The notes under the pieces were generated by a model. It did no database searches and was not told the origin of the DNA. It saw only the letters and a program-made list of their open reading frames with translations. Shown here piece after piece: positions 1 through 11,100 of a stretch of 64,000 bases of DNA. Origin of the DNA: Leuctra nigra (Eukaryota; Arthropoda; Insecta; Plecoptera; Leuctridae); NCBI GenBank assembly GCA_934045905.1, contig OW203764.1, positions 34,699,629 through 34,763,628 of the forward strand, written 5' to 3'. Position 1 is the stretch's first letter. Every line of letters begins with the position of its first letter. A program made the position numbers and the translations under genes.

Positions 1-94
1 CGCGTGCGTTCTTGTACCACTGCCTCAGCTTTGGTTCACTCACCTAACCTATATACCACCATGCCTACAATGCTCTAAAAAAACGATGCGCCAT

Positions 95-1322
95 CAAAAA
101 ATGATATCAAAAAATGAGCCAAGTCAAAACTTTATTTGAAAATTAAAAAATACTTGGCGCATCGTGTAAATAAATAGCTAAGAAGTATAGGCTAGATATA
201 AATACATATACTTATAGTATACCTAAAATGCCCTAAAAAAACGATGAGCCAAGTATTTTTTAATTTTCAAATAAAGTTTTGACTTGGCTCATTTTTTGAT
301 ATCACTACGTTTCAGTGCAGAATTTTTAGATTTCATAATTTTTTTTTAGTTGAAGAGACTTGGCTGTTTTTTTACATGGAGTGTTTTTTATGGGGATATC
401 ACTTATTTTTTTAGTTTATTTACACAACTTGTAAAACTTTTTAAGGCAACAATGGCTAATTCCTTTAAAAAAATACGCCATTTCCGAATTAGTTACTAAA
501 AATATATTGTTTGCAGCTAAATATAAACTTAAAGTGATATGCCATGAAGAATTGGGAAAGCATCGTTCCAATAGGTCCAGCCGTTTTCGAGATATGGCAT
601 CACTTCCGGTTTTCAAAATGGCGGCTGAAAGCTCTTACACATTGTATTAATATGTATATAAATACTAATATTTCATTATAAGCCTTCTGAATATGTAGTT
701 GGTTTTTATATAAAGGGAAGTGAATTTAGGCAGATTTCGCTAAGCTATGACGTCATTTCCGGTTTCAATAATTAGGAAACTTTAATTTCACTATCGTTAT
801 TTCTTATAGGGGACCGTCTGAATCGATTGGCGCAAATTTCGTTCCGATCGGTTAAGCCGTTTTTGAGATATGACGTCACTTCCGGTTTCAAAATGGCGGC
901 ACAAAAAATTCATAAGGGAAAGGTATCATCAGGCAGACGAGCTGTATATGTGGTGAAAATTTCGGGTCAATCAACCCAGCCGTTTAGGCTGTGGCGGAGA
1001 CCGCGGAATTTATTGGAAGATGAATCATCATCATATATTATTATTATTATTATCTGAAAGCCGTACAATTTCACGGTTTTCACGGCCCTCTAGTTCGCAA
1101 AGGGCGTAACCTATTGCTCCCAAATTTGGTATATGTTGTAGGGTGGGCCATAGCTCGAAATTAAGATATTTCGCAACAATGTGAGATTTTCCAATTTTGA
1201 GATCCAGTAGGCCGAAAATGCCACTTAGATGCTTACAGTAAAAGTGGGTTGCTCCAGCCTTTTTATATGAGAGTGTGCGCGCCGTACGACTTGGCTGGCG
1301 TGGAGCGACCGCTCCACTAGAT
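95..1322 (-). mobile_element. Copy of 1.9-kb 'YCF' element (YY1/CRE modules plus foldback)
   Basis: Reversed, shortened copy of the element that is full length at 51,360-53,215. Its 5' end, on the minus strand, is the hairpin GTGGAGCG-GT-CGCTCCAC near 1,300-1,320. Next comes a unique-looking 250-bp stretch, then modules with the motif CCGGAAGTGACGTCA next to AAAATGGCGGC (around 604-640, 745-760 and 866-900). It ends in the foldback arm at 95-397. No transposase is visible, so it is non-autonomous. The class is unknown. The copies at 7,990-8,357 and 37,575-39,066 support the shared ends. Confidence 0.7.
120..397. repeat. Foldback (long inverted repeat) within the element
   Basis: The arm ending near 165 (Y-rich, containing AAGTCAAAACTTTATTTG) is repeated in inverse orientation from about 240 (CAAATAAAGTTTTGACTT), with an AT-rich spacer between. 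The outer part of the right arm ends in GTGTTTTTTATGGGGATA. It could form a long hairpin. Confidence 0.75.
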
Positions 1323-1682
1323 GTTTCAAATTGTAATCCCTGAAGATTGTACCTAGGTACCTCAATTTCAACAGCTACATAATATTTCTGTGCCAACTAA
1401 AGTTAGTTTTTTGCTTCAGAAATTATCCTAGCATTTGAGAATTTTGATCTGAACATTGAAATCCTGTTTTTAACCATATCATGTTTGCAGTGAAGTAAAA
1501 TAATACAATTTATTGTATAATTCGACAAAGTGACACCAATTGAACCCAAGTAAAAATGAACGTCAGGTGCGCGGGCATTCAGTGATTACAATTTGAGGGC
1601 AGACTAGGTCGTGACCCTCACTCTTTTTTAGGATGGACGCCGTCCAGCCATTTATTTTTCATGGAAGTAAAAATTGGCTTAA

Positions 1683-2503
1683 CCCGCCGGTAGTCACCTG
1701 CCATTTTGTAACGCGAGTAGTCACCTGGGGTCTGACAGACCCCATTTTCTATTGCCTGCCATGTACAATTTGGAAGGTATTTTGAGTGTCCATTTATTTT
1801 ATTGTCATTGTTGATGTATTAATCTAATACCTGACCACAAATATTGCAATATTAATTTTGATTTATATTTTTTTATTGATTTTAATGAAAAACGGGAAAA
1901 ATACGAAATTTTAGAGGATCCTTGCTATTATTTAAAATAAATAGAATTAAATCGGTTAATTTAGGCATATTATATTTTTATTTGTATACTTTATGGATAC
2001 ATTGATCATATAATAGGAAAATGTATACAATAAAAAGTAGCATGAATGTTTCCATGGCCATTGAATTATGCGTATTTTCCCATGCATTTAGCATAGGGAA
2101 ACATTTTATTCCCAAAAAGAATTTCTTAGAAAATCCGATAAAGTTGTCGCCAAAACTTAAAATTAATAATGCGTGAGGGATATATCAAAACATTAATGGT
2201 ATTACTAATTAATATGTATTAGAAGTATAAATTAACAGAAAATAGAGATTTTTTTTTTGTTAATTGTGTAAAAATAGTGACGGGAGTAGTCACCTGGGGT
2301 CTGACAGGTCCACCAAAACTTTGAAGTCCGGCTGTTATCACACGATTTTTTTTTTTAGATACCTATGCAACATTGTCTGTCAGTGAGTTCAGTGTCTAAC
2401 TTGAAGGTACTGAGAAGGAAAAAAGCCTAGTGCTGCCATCCTTAAAGAAACAGGAGAAATGGCAAGGCTGGGGTCTGACAGACCCCAGGTGATTACTCGC
2501 GGG
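1683..2503. mobile_element. Non-autonomous piggyBac-like element
   Basis: The 821-bp element is flanked by TTAA at 1,679-1,682 and 2,504-2,507. Its ends are inverted: CCCGCCGGTAGTCACCT on the left and AGGTGATTACTCGCGGG on the right. Near both ends lies a copy of the palindrome GGTCTGACAGACC, at about 1,720-1,745 and 2,470-2,487, with another related copy near 2,300. A TTAA target duplication with CCC...GGG ends is the signature of the piggyBac superfamily. The interior is AT-rich and carries no transposase ORF. Confidence 0.65.
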
Positions 2504-3234
2504 TTAAAATTGTGTACCTACACATCGGATAGAAAGGCACCAAATTTGTTTCTAAAATCACATTTTTCCCGGTGCTTTATGCCCCAAACCCGCATGGCGC
2601 ATATATATATTATTGAAGAGAGGGGGGGGGGGGGGCTCCTCCAATAATATATGCATAGTTTTCGTACGGAAATATGTTTTCCCTGACAATGGCCGAGCGT
2701 CCGACAACTTATTATTTTACAAATTACCAACTTTATCTGGAACCAGCTGGCAGCTACAAACATTTTATATCAATATTTCACAACAAACTTGAATAAACAT
2801 TCAATTCAGACATTCTATTATCTATTTTGATTGATTGATTGATTGATTTATTTCCGTTCATCATACATTTACATGTTGACAGTGACTCTCCTGGAGGACT
2901 CCAGTAATGAGGGTATTGAGGGAGTAATCTCCCTCAGTAATGAGGGATCTTGACAAAGCCTTAACTCGACAACATCTCGATTTTGTGAATCGAGATTTTG
3001 TTGGCTTAAAATTGTGTACTACACAAGCACAACACATCGCGTGTTCACCAATTTTGTTCCTGAAATTCAACATTTTCCCGGGGGATTACGCCCCGGGCGT
3101 TTCAATCACAGTTACAATATTTGATCAATGATTGAACTCGAGACTGACAGAAAAAAAATTTATTTAGGTACCTAATTAGTAATTATATAAAAATAAAATT
3201 GTGAAACAGAGTAGATAGTCGCACTAACAAGTCA
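2504..3234. other. Intergenic DNA with short repeats
   Basis: No gene is visible. A G-run (2,622-2,635) is flanked by imperfect inverted copies of ATATATATTATTG. A GATT microsatellite (about 2,829-2,850) looks like the tail of a reversed LINE fragment. Two related stretches, about 2,510-2,590 and 3,005-3,095, both read from a TTGTGTAC word to a CCCGG...GCCCC word and are diverged copies of one repeat. Confidence 0.5.
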
Positions 3235-3556
3235 CAGTAAAAATTCAGCGCTGAAAAGTAAAATATATCAAAATATGGGCTAAGTCAAAACTATTTAAAA
3301 AATCGGAAAAAAAATATTTGGCGCATCGTTTCTTAGTGCAGGTGTAACTTGTACCTAAACTATAGTTGCGGGTACATTTTATTACGTCTATTATTTATAT
3401 TTTATATACATAGCCAAATTAGTATTTTTTGATTAAAAAAAAAATCATTTTATATAATATCACTATCTACTTTTCAGTCTGAATATTAACATTTCTTGTA
3501 TTTTTTAGTTGAGACTTTTTGGCTAGTATTTTTAAACGGAGTGTTTTTTATGGGGA
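3235..3556. repeat. Diverged foldback copy
   Basis: A decayed relative of the foldback at 52,813-53,215. It begins with a CTGAAAAGTA word, contains GGCGCATCGTTT and ends in GTGTTTTTTATGGGGATA. Pairing between the arms is clearly weaker than in the other copies. Confidence 0.55.
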
Positions 3557-3968
3557 TAAAGTAGACACAGTAGTCACAATCAAACCAGAGAGAGGCGCCT
3601 ACGGAAAGAAGTTATTTGAAACTTACTGGTATTCGGCATGTTTAAAATAAATATGCTCATTAGTTGCTGTTTACGAAATGTTTTCTGGCAAAGACCTACC
3701 TCGGAGGCTAAATTGGCCGTGACAATTAGGACTCTGATGGAATTATGAGATTCATGATGACACGATGGAAGATAGACATTTAAAATATTAAATAGGTAAT
3801 CGTGAATTTGTTCAAACAAGTTTTTTGTTTCAAGTATTTCTTAAAATTTCTCAATAGTATTACGAGAAAATGGGTATCAAAACTACCTCCCAAAGTAGCA
3901 TAACAGTGGAGTAAATAATGAGCCTTTGGGAGACTTTGGTATTTTAAGATAATTTGACGCAACCGTCA
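3557..3968. other. Unassigned AT-rich DNA
   Basis: No gene, RNA or clear repeat is seen. The ORFs here are short and have no recognisable similarity. Confidence 0.5.
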
Positions 3969-3976
3969 GTTTCCAT

Positions 3977-4752
3977 CAGGGACCCGGACCTTTATTAATA
4001 AAGGTTCCGGTTCCCCAATTTTACTTTATAAAGGTTCGGGTTCCGGTTCCGGTTATTAAACAAATAATCTTAAAGGTTCGGTTCCGGTTCCTGCATAAAG
4101 GTTCCGGGTTCCGGTTCCGGTTCTCAAATTTTAAATCAAACTAGATTATAACACTTCAGTATTATGTCAGATTTAATGGAATTATTGGATTTAGATTTTG
4201 TCCTATGAATGAAAGCACTGGGTGTAGTGTTTGTAATATGCGTACAGAAGTCACAGGATGGTGCACAGACTAAATCTCAAGAGTCAGAAGAGACAGTGGC
4301 GGCAATTTTCTCCATAAGACGGCGCAAACATTCATTTTGCCAGAGCTTCATAAATGTCAGCAATGCAGTTCTCATCGCAGTAGTCAGATTCAAAAATTGA
4401 AAACTCGAGCATCATTTGAAAATGAAGGTTTTTCAAGAATTAAAAAAAGTCTACCAAAAATACTAATAGAATTTTTATCAAAAAATAAAACTTTTTACAA
4501 CTTTGGGAATAATATTTTTTGAAAATATCATAATATTAATATCCAAGTGTTAAAAAATTAAATCGTACATGTTTCTTTTATTAAAAGAAGGAACCTTAAA
4601 GAACCTTTAAGAACCTTTAAGAACCTAATTGATTAAATAGGTTCGGGTTCCGGTTCCGGTTCTTGGGAAAAAAAGAATAACGGTCCGGTTCCGGTTCCAA
4701 AATTATAAAGGTTCATACCGGTTCTAGGTTCCGGTTCCGGTTCGGGTCCCTG
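3977..4752. mobile_element. hAT-like non-autonomous element 1
   Basis: The 776-bp element has ends CAGGGACCCG and CGGGTCCCTG, which are perfect inverted repeats. It is flanked by a perfect 8-bp target duplication GTTTCCAT at 3,969-3,976 and 4,753-4,760. Both terminal regions are filled with variants of GGTTCCGGTTCC, the subterminal arrays typical of hAT transposase binding. The interior has no intact transposase. The 8-bp duplication and the CAGGG ends together make the hAT assignment strong. Confidence 0.85.
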
Positions 4753-4771
4753 GTTTCCATAGCGGTCCCCA

Positions 4772-4890
4772 GGGGCTGGATTCACGAAAGGTATTATCTG
4801 CTAATACGTATTATCTTTTGATTTAATACCAAAAATAATATGAAAGATAGTACGTATTAGGAGATAATACTTTTTTGTGAATCTGGCCTC
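4772..4890. mobile_element. Short foldback MITE
   Basis: About 119 bp with near-symmetric ends, GGGGCTGGATTCACGAAAGG on the left and TTTTTTGTGAATCTGGCCTC on the right, and paired TATTATCT/AGATAATA inside. It directly follows hAT element 1. A related layout (GGATTCACAAAGG) occurs in tyrosine hydroxylase intron 9. Confidence 0.65.
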
Positions 4891-5062
4891 AGGACTCTTA
4901 AATAATCTGTCCTGCATGTAATCACTCTAAATTATTAGGACATCACATGGATGGCAGCTGTCAATTTGTTTATCTCCATTTCAACGGGTTGCTATGGCAA
5001 CAATAACATTCCGTCCCCAACACTCCTCGCCTGCTCCTGCCGCATCCTTGACGTCGTCCTAC

Positions 5063-5136
5063 CTTGGGACACGTGTCCAGTATCTCGAACAACACCGGCT
5101 CGCCGTCGACTAGCACCTCATGCTTGTAGCGGTTCT
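5063..5136 (-). CDS. Ras-like GTPase coding exon 3 (switch II start)
   Basis: The 74-nt exon encodes ENRYKHEVLVDGEPVLFEIL followed by DTCPK; the first codon is split with exon 2. The acceptor is a strong TTCTTGTGTTCTTGCAG and the donor is AAG|GTAGG. It ends in phase 0. It covers the beta2-beta3 hairpin and the G3 motif of the Ras fold. Confidence 0.88.
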
Positions 5137-8100
5137 CTGCAAGAACACAAGAATCATCATCGATCATGTGGAACATCTCCGATCTGTCGGCGCCAGTGCA
5201 ATGTGTTCACTTGCCTGCCTGATGGTCGTACTCGCCGATGTAGCGCCGCGTGAGAAACCGAACTGTTAGCGCTAGAATGGAGAAGAAGGTATTTATTTAC
5301 ATTATCCACCAGGAATAGACCGCCTGGACGTCAGAGTGGTCCACAGGTCGCTATCCTTCGGGATCAGATGAATAATTACGAGAAAGTCCTTGAGGGAAGG
5401 ATTTACTCTCGACTTGAGAGTAGGTAAACATATTTTACTCAGGTTTTGCACACCTCGTGTTGTTTATAAATCAAGGTAGAAATGGAGTCAGTTTTGGAAC
5501 CATCCAAGCGGGGAGGCGATGGACACATGCCCACACATTTTAAAATCTAAAATAACTGTTTTTACAGCTCGCAATACTACTGAACCAATATTTGTATTTA
5601 TGTTTTATTGGTCCACATACATGTACAGTCAGGGAAACTAGATGGTTCTTACTCTGCCTCTCTCTGACCCATAACATAAACATGTTTTTATATGGAGCAG
5701 AGAGAGATAGAGTATGAACCATCTAGTTTCCTTGACTATATACCTAACAAAAGATAAAACGGTATTCGAAATAAACTGATGCCTGAAAAAGATTTTATGG
5801 CATCATCCGATTGATCCGATGAAGTATGCTAAGGCGTCATCTAAATCTACAAGTACTTACAGGTATAAGCATAAAGTAACTAGGTATAATCTATTAATTT
5901 CATTGGTAATAACAATGATTGATTGTCAAGGAAACTGTCAAGCAGCCAATACGTTTCGTTTAAATACCGTTTTATGATTTGTTGAGTGGATGTCGTATAA
6001 GATGTACTTACTACCTAGACTAAAATGAAGTGAATCTTGACCACGGTGCATGTGTCTACAAACAACAAGCTCTAATTTGATTTCAGAATTCAGATAGGTA
6101 CACAAAATTCACTTTCCAGCTCGTATAATGTCCAGTTTGCTAGTGATTCCTAGCGAGATCGGAATCTTGGTTTCATCAGACTTTGATTAATATTTACATT
6201 CCGTTTTGCTGATCAATAATTCATAAAGTGATTTACCCTATTTATTTTTAGCCTGGGAAACATTTTGCACTCCAGTCTTAACGTGACGTCCCTGCAAGAA
6301 GCCTATAGAAAGTGGATTTGATTATTACAACTGACATTTTCGCTGATACCATAACTTGTAGCTACTCCTAAGATCGCTTATTTTCACGTCGAGTTAAAGA
6401 AGAAGTAAACAAAACATATATATATATGCCCGAGTCACTGCAGTATGCCAGATATTTCGCTCAGTTTGCCACATCTACCCACTTTCCTCTTCAGAAATTC
6501 CATCGATCATAATCTAAAACCTTCGTTTTGGTGCCAAAAAATGTCAACAGGTGCACATCTTTACGGAAAATTAAAAATGATCTACATTTAATTAGTATTT
6601 TCTTCCTGAAAAATCCCTCATCGCACCGAGATGAGAGATCACACGTGCTTCTATTTTCGTCTCCATAAAGTCAAGTAAGCATGTGGACGTGGGTTAAAAA
6701 TAGCGCACGTCAGAAATGTGTGTTTTCCGAATCGGGTCAGTGGGCCATGGATGTCTCCTTGAGTCGTATCCACAACAATAATGCTCTGCGATGCACGTCG
6801 CTGTGTGGTTGCAACTGCACTGCACGCTGCACTGCACGCTTGCAGCAATGCACTCGCGAGAAAGGTGCACGTATTGACCTCGACCGCAGTCTCGCTGTCA
6901 AGGCTTCACTTTGTCAACTAATTTCACGTATTATTGTTTGCTAATTTGTACAATGAAGTGTGATACTTTAAGATCATTTCCTCTTTCGTGACGTATCAAG
7001 TATCAAGGCAGGGGGGGGGGGTAGCATAGGAGGGTCCGAAATTGTTCCCCGCATTTGCTATTTCAAAACTAAATCTTTGAATGAACTCTATATAGTTAGA
7101 AGTAATCTTATTTTCGACCAATCTTAATACTTATAATAGTAGTAAGTAACTTATGTATGTACTTATTAAAATGCTGTTTATAGTCGAATTCAAGGGGGGC
7201 AGGGGCAGACAGGGACGCGATCGGCACGGTTTAGTCACACATTTCCATCGTTTTCTGTTCCTTTTCATTTCATAATCTGTTTGACGGTCCCTTTCACTGT
7301 TTGAGTCACATCCCTGGCCTTTTCCGCCTTGTATGAGGGACATGCATGTAGGATGTGTAATGATTATGGCTTGCCCTCCCCCCCCCTCCCCACACAGGGT
7401 CCAGGACTGTGATGTCACGTGTCCTTGTCATCGTGACGCAAGCCGTGGGTTCGATCCCCGGCACCGCTGGGACAAGTTCCAAGTGGAGTCGCGACCGCCT
7501 CCTTCCTCCACCTGACGTCGCGACGTCATCACTCGTCGCCGTCATTAGCCTAGATACAGAACACAACAGAGGCGCCCTTGAGCCCGCTTTGGAATGGCGC
7601 GCAATAGGTAACCCTCATTTTCTATCGGTTAATGTAAAAACTAGAGAGCAAAATAAGCTATAGAACCATATGTTGTACTTTTAGCCGTGGAAATCTTGCA
7701 TTGAGATGTCTTCTAACATTCAGACGGGAAATGAGTGAGACGATACGACGTAAGACGTAAGACGTAAGACGTAAGACTCTGACGGTGACAGCAATTATCA
7801 GCAAGCTGAATCATGAGGGTGCTCTAGCGAATACCGTATCTAGGCGCCCTGATTATTTCCATGGGCTATTAGTTTGACCTTAGCAAAAGGAAGTGTCCAA
7901 ATGAATGAACATTCGTGGATCTAAACGCCCGATATATTTTCCTGTGCGCTTAGAACCAAGGTCGGGCACGGTGGTACTACTCAATGTGTAATCTAGTGTA
8001 GCGGTCGCTCCACGCCAGCCAAGTCGTACGGCGCGCGCACACTCTCATTTAAAAAGGCTGGCAACCCACTTTTACTGTAAGCATCAAAGTGGAATTTTCG

Positions 8101-11100
8101 GCCTACTGGATCTTAAAATTGGGCTAAAAATTCAGCACTGAAAAGTAGTGATATCAAAAAATGAACCAAGTCAAAACTTAATTTTAAAAACCAAAATATA
8201 CTTGGCTCATCGTTTTTAAGGGCATTATAGGTATATTATATATATTTAGGTACATTTTATTTTTGGCATATGCTTCTATGCTATTTAATACACGATGCGC
8301 CAAGTATATTTTGGTTTTTAAAATTAAGTTTTGACTTGGTTCATTTTTTGATATCACTAAAATCTCACATTAATTTTACTAGGAAAACTCTCAGTGAATC
8401 GCGTTGATGAGCGAGCACCGAAACGTTAAACATTTACCAAACGATCCAATCACTCAAAGATAATAATAATTTTTTACAACTTTCCAAATTTCATAAACTG
8501 GAATAATTGAATAACAGATCCATGTGTCGTGAAATTACGTATACTTTTCGACAAACCTAATTTGACAGCTTCATAATGACCGATTATGTTGAAAATGTGT
8601 AAATTATGGGGTAATTCTCATGCAATCACATGCAAAATTTGAACTTAATCGGAACATTTTGATTTTCGACCAATCCTGAAATGTTTTTAAATTAACCAAT
8701 GAAAGGATTTGGCTGAAACCTTGTAAAATATGATAAGTCTCAATAACCTTGCAAAATTTAGAATTGATCGTATCAACCAACCAGAAGTTGTTTTTTTAAC
8801 TTGAACGAATCAACAGATTTCAAAACATTTTCAGTCTGCAAGCCGCTGAGTTACTCCTGTGTGCAACATTTAAGCTCGATCGGGGAAACGGTGTGACGTG
8901 AATACCGGCATCAACAGGAAAACAAACAACCGAACAAACAAAACCAGAGGCCCGTGCCAAAAGAGCCGAAAGGAGCGAGCTATCACTTTCCTTGTATTTT
9001 GCGTGATCGCTTATCAATATCAACGCTTCCACTCTGAGTTTTTCGTAGTTTAAAGCCCCATTTATACGGTGCAATTTCTTGAACAACTTCTGTGTCACAT
9101 TCCCATTTTTCATACAAGTTTGTATTTACACGACGCAACTTTCTGTCACAGAACTTAAAACATGTTCTAATTTCCATTCAAGAAGTATGACACAGAAGTG
9201 TGGTACAGAAGTTGTTCAAGAAATTGTACCATGTAAATGGGGCTTAAATGTATGAGATTTATAAAAGTATTCGAAATTTCATATTTGCCGCTCGAAGCCG
9301 GATGTTATCCGGAAGTAGTATTTCGGAAAACTGATGTTTTCTGAAAAAATAGTAATCCATCTTCGATCGTCAATGCTAAATTCTCCATTATGACAACTTC
9401 GCGCGGGTGTCCGTGGGTATGACGACTAGAGGTGAGCGCGTGACGTGAGTCACGCGTGACTCACGCGTGACTCACGACTTTTAGCGTGACTGTGCGTGAG
9501 TGTGCACACCACTGCTAAAAGTCGTGCGTGAGTGTGCAAAGTTACTGGTCACGCGTGAATCGTGACACGCGTGTCACGCGTGACCAGTAACTTTACCATT
9601 TCAGCTTCCCAAATTGGTTTTTATTTCGTGAAAAACAAAAAAATGTCCTGCGGGGCATGATTATTCTTAATTAAAAAACAAAACATTGCCAACAACAGAT
9701 TTCTGTGCATTTCGGCCAGGGCTTAGTGTTCAGAAAAGTTGCGATTGTTATTTCAAATTATGGACCCTTGATAAGCAAATTTAATTATTTTATGCACACT
9801 ATCTAAGTAGTTATTACTGGGTATACCTATAAGAAAAGAGAGTAAAGGTGGTCCGTGACCAAGTTACATTTCTCATGCTACATTTGACTCAACAGTTATT
9901 TGTAAAAAAAGAGCTGTGTTGTGTATCAAAAATATGAGGACTGACCTAGAGGGACCTGACATAAACAAAGCATGTTGTATACTTATCAACGTGAGTGACT
10001 GTGCGTGAGCGTGCAAGAGTCCATAAGATTTGCTGCGTGAGTGTGCGTGATCGTGAGCGAAATGCAGAACCCGCGTGCGTGAGTGTGCGTGAGTGGAATA
10101 CGTTCCCGCGTGACGTGACCGCGCGTGAGTAAAAAATCACTCACGCGCTCACCTCTAATGACGACCGTCTCATCCACTATTGTCGCGCGGCGTTCCGATA
10201 TCACTGCCTCCTATATTACGGTCGTTTACTGAATGTTCAGCTGACTGACATCCACCAGGCCTATGTCCAAGATGGCCGATGTAAACAAGAGCAGAACTTT
10301 TATAAAGTGTTTCCAGTGACATTTCAAGCGCTATTTCTCTAAAAGTGTGTTTATTAACTGAAAACGTCATAAAATTGTATTGTGTTCTGTTTTTAATATA
10401 CTAAATGAAGTGCAAATGTGACAGAATCATAAAAACTATGTTTTATTCTTGTTTTATAAACAAAACAAGTGAAGTTGTGATTGCCATTGGATTTAGTGGA
10501 TGGCCATCGGGGAGCAAGAAGTAAGTTTCCAATTGTATTCACTTTCTGTTTCCAATGTAGTACAGTTGAGACCAACCTGAAACTAATTTTTGATTGACAA
10601 AGTTGAAAATGTTTCACTCAATTCGGTGAACAATTGACGCGAATGTAAACTTGGATTTGCTGAATTTTATTTCGTTCACGTAGGTATAGTGCCTTTTGAA
10701 TTGAATTGTAAGTTTGTAAGAATTGTAAGTATTGGATTTTGAAATGAAATTTTGTACAGTCATTGACGCTATTCTATTACTATATTGATATTTCTAAAAG
10801 CCGTCAATGACTGAAGTTGATTTGTGGTTTCCCTCAGTCATGACTCATGAGGAAAATGTTGGGTAGGTTCCCTACTAATTAGCCATGACTGCCTCCTTCC
10901 CGCCGTCCATCCTTACCTATTCTTCATCAACGTCATCTCACAATTATAATCTCACAACCATAATCTACCAATAGGAAAACGCTCGGTGTAACGCGTTGAT
11001 AAGCGAGCACCGGTAGGTATGTGCAGAACGTCTTACCACGCCTTTGATAGGAATGACGTCACAGCCCTGGGTCGAAATACGTATGCACCCATTGCGTTCA

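Noticed and set aside
3580..3819. Possible fourth exon of the Ras-like gene
   Set aside because: Translation has no G4 (NKxD) or G5 (SAK) motif and does not resemble the GTPase fold.
4970..5253. Single 68-codon gene on the minus strand or 100-codon gene on plus
   Set aside because: The minus-strand ORF is exon 3 read into its introns, and the plus-strand ORF is its shadow.
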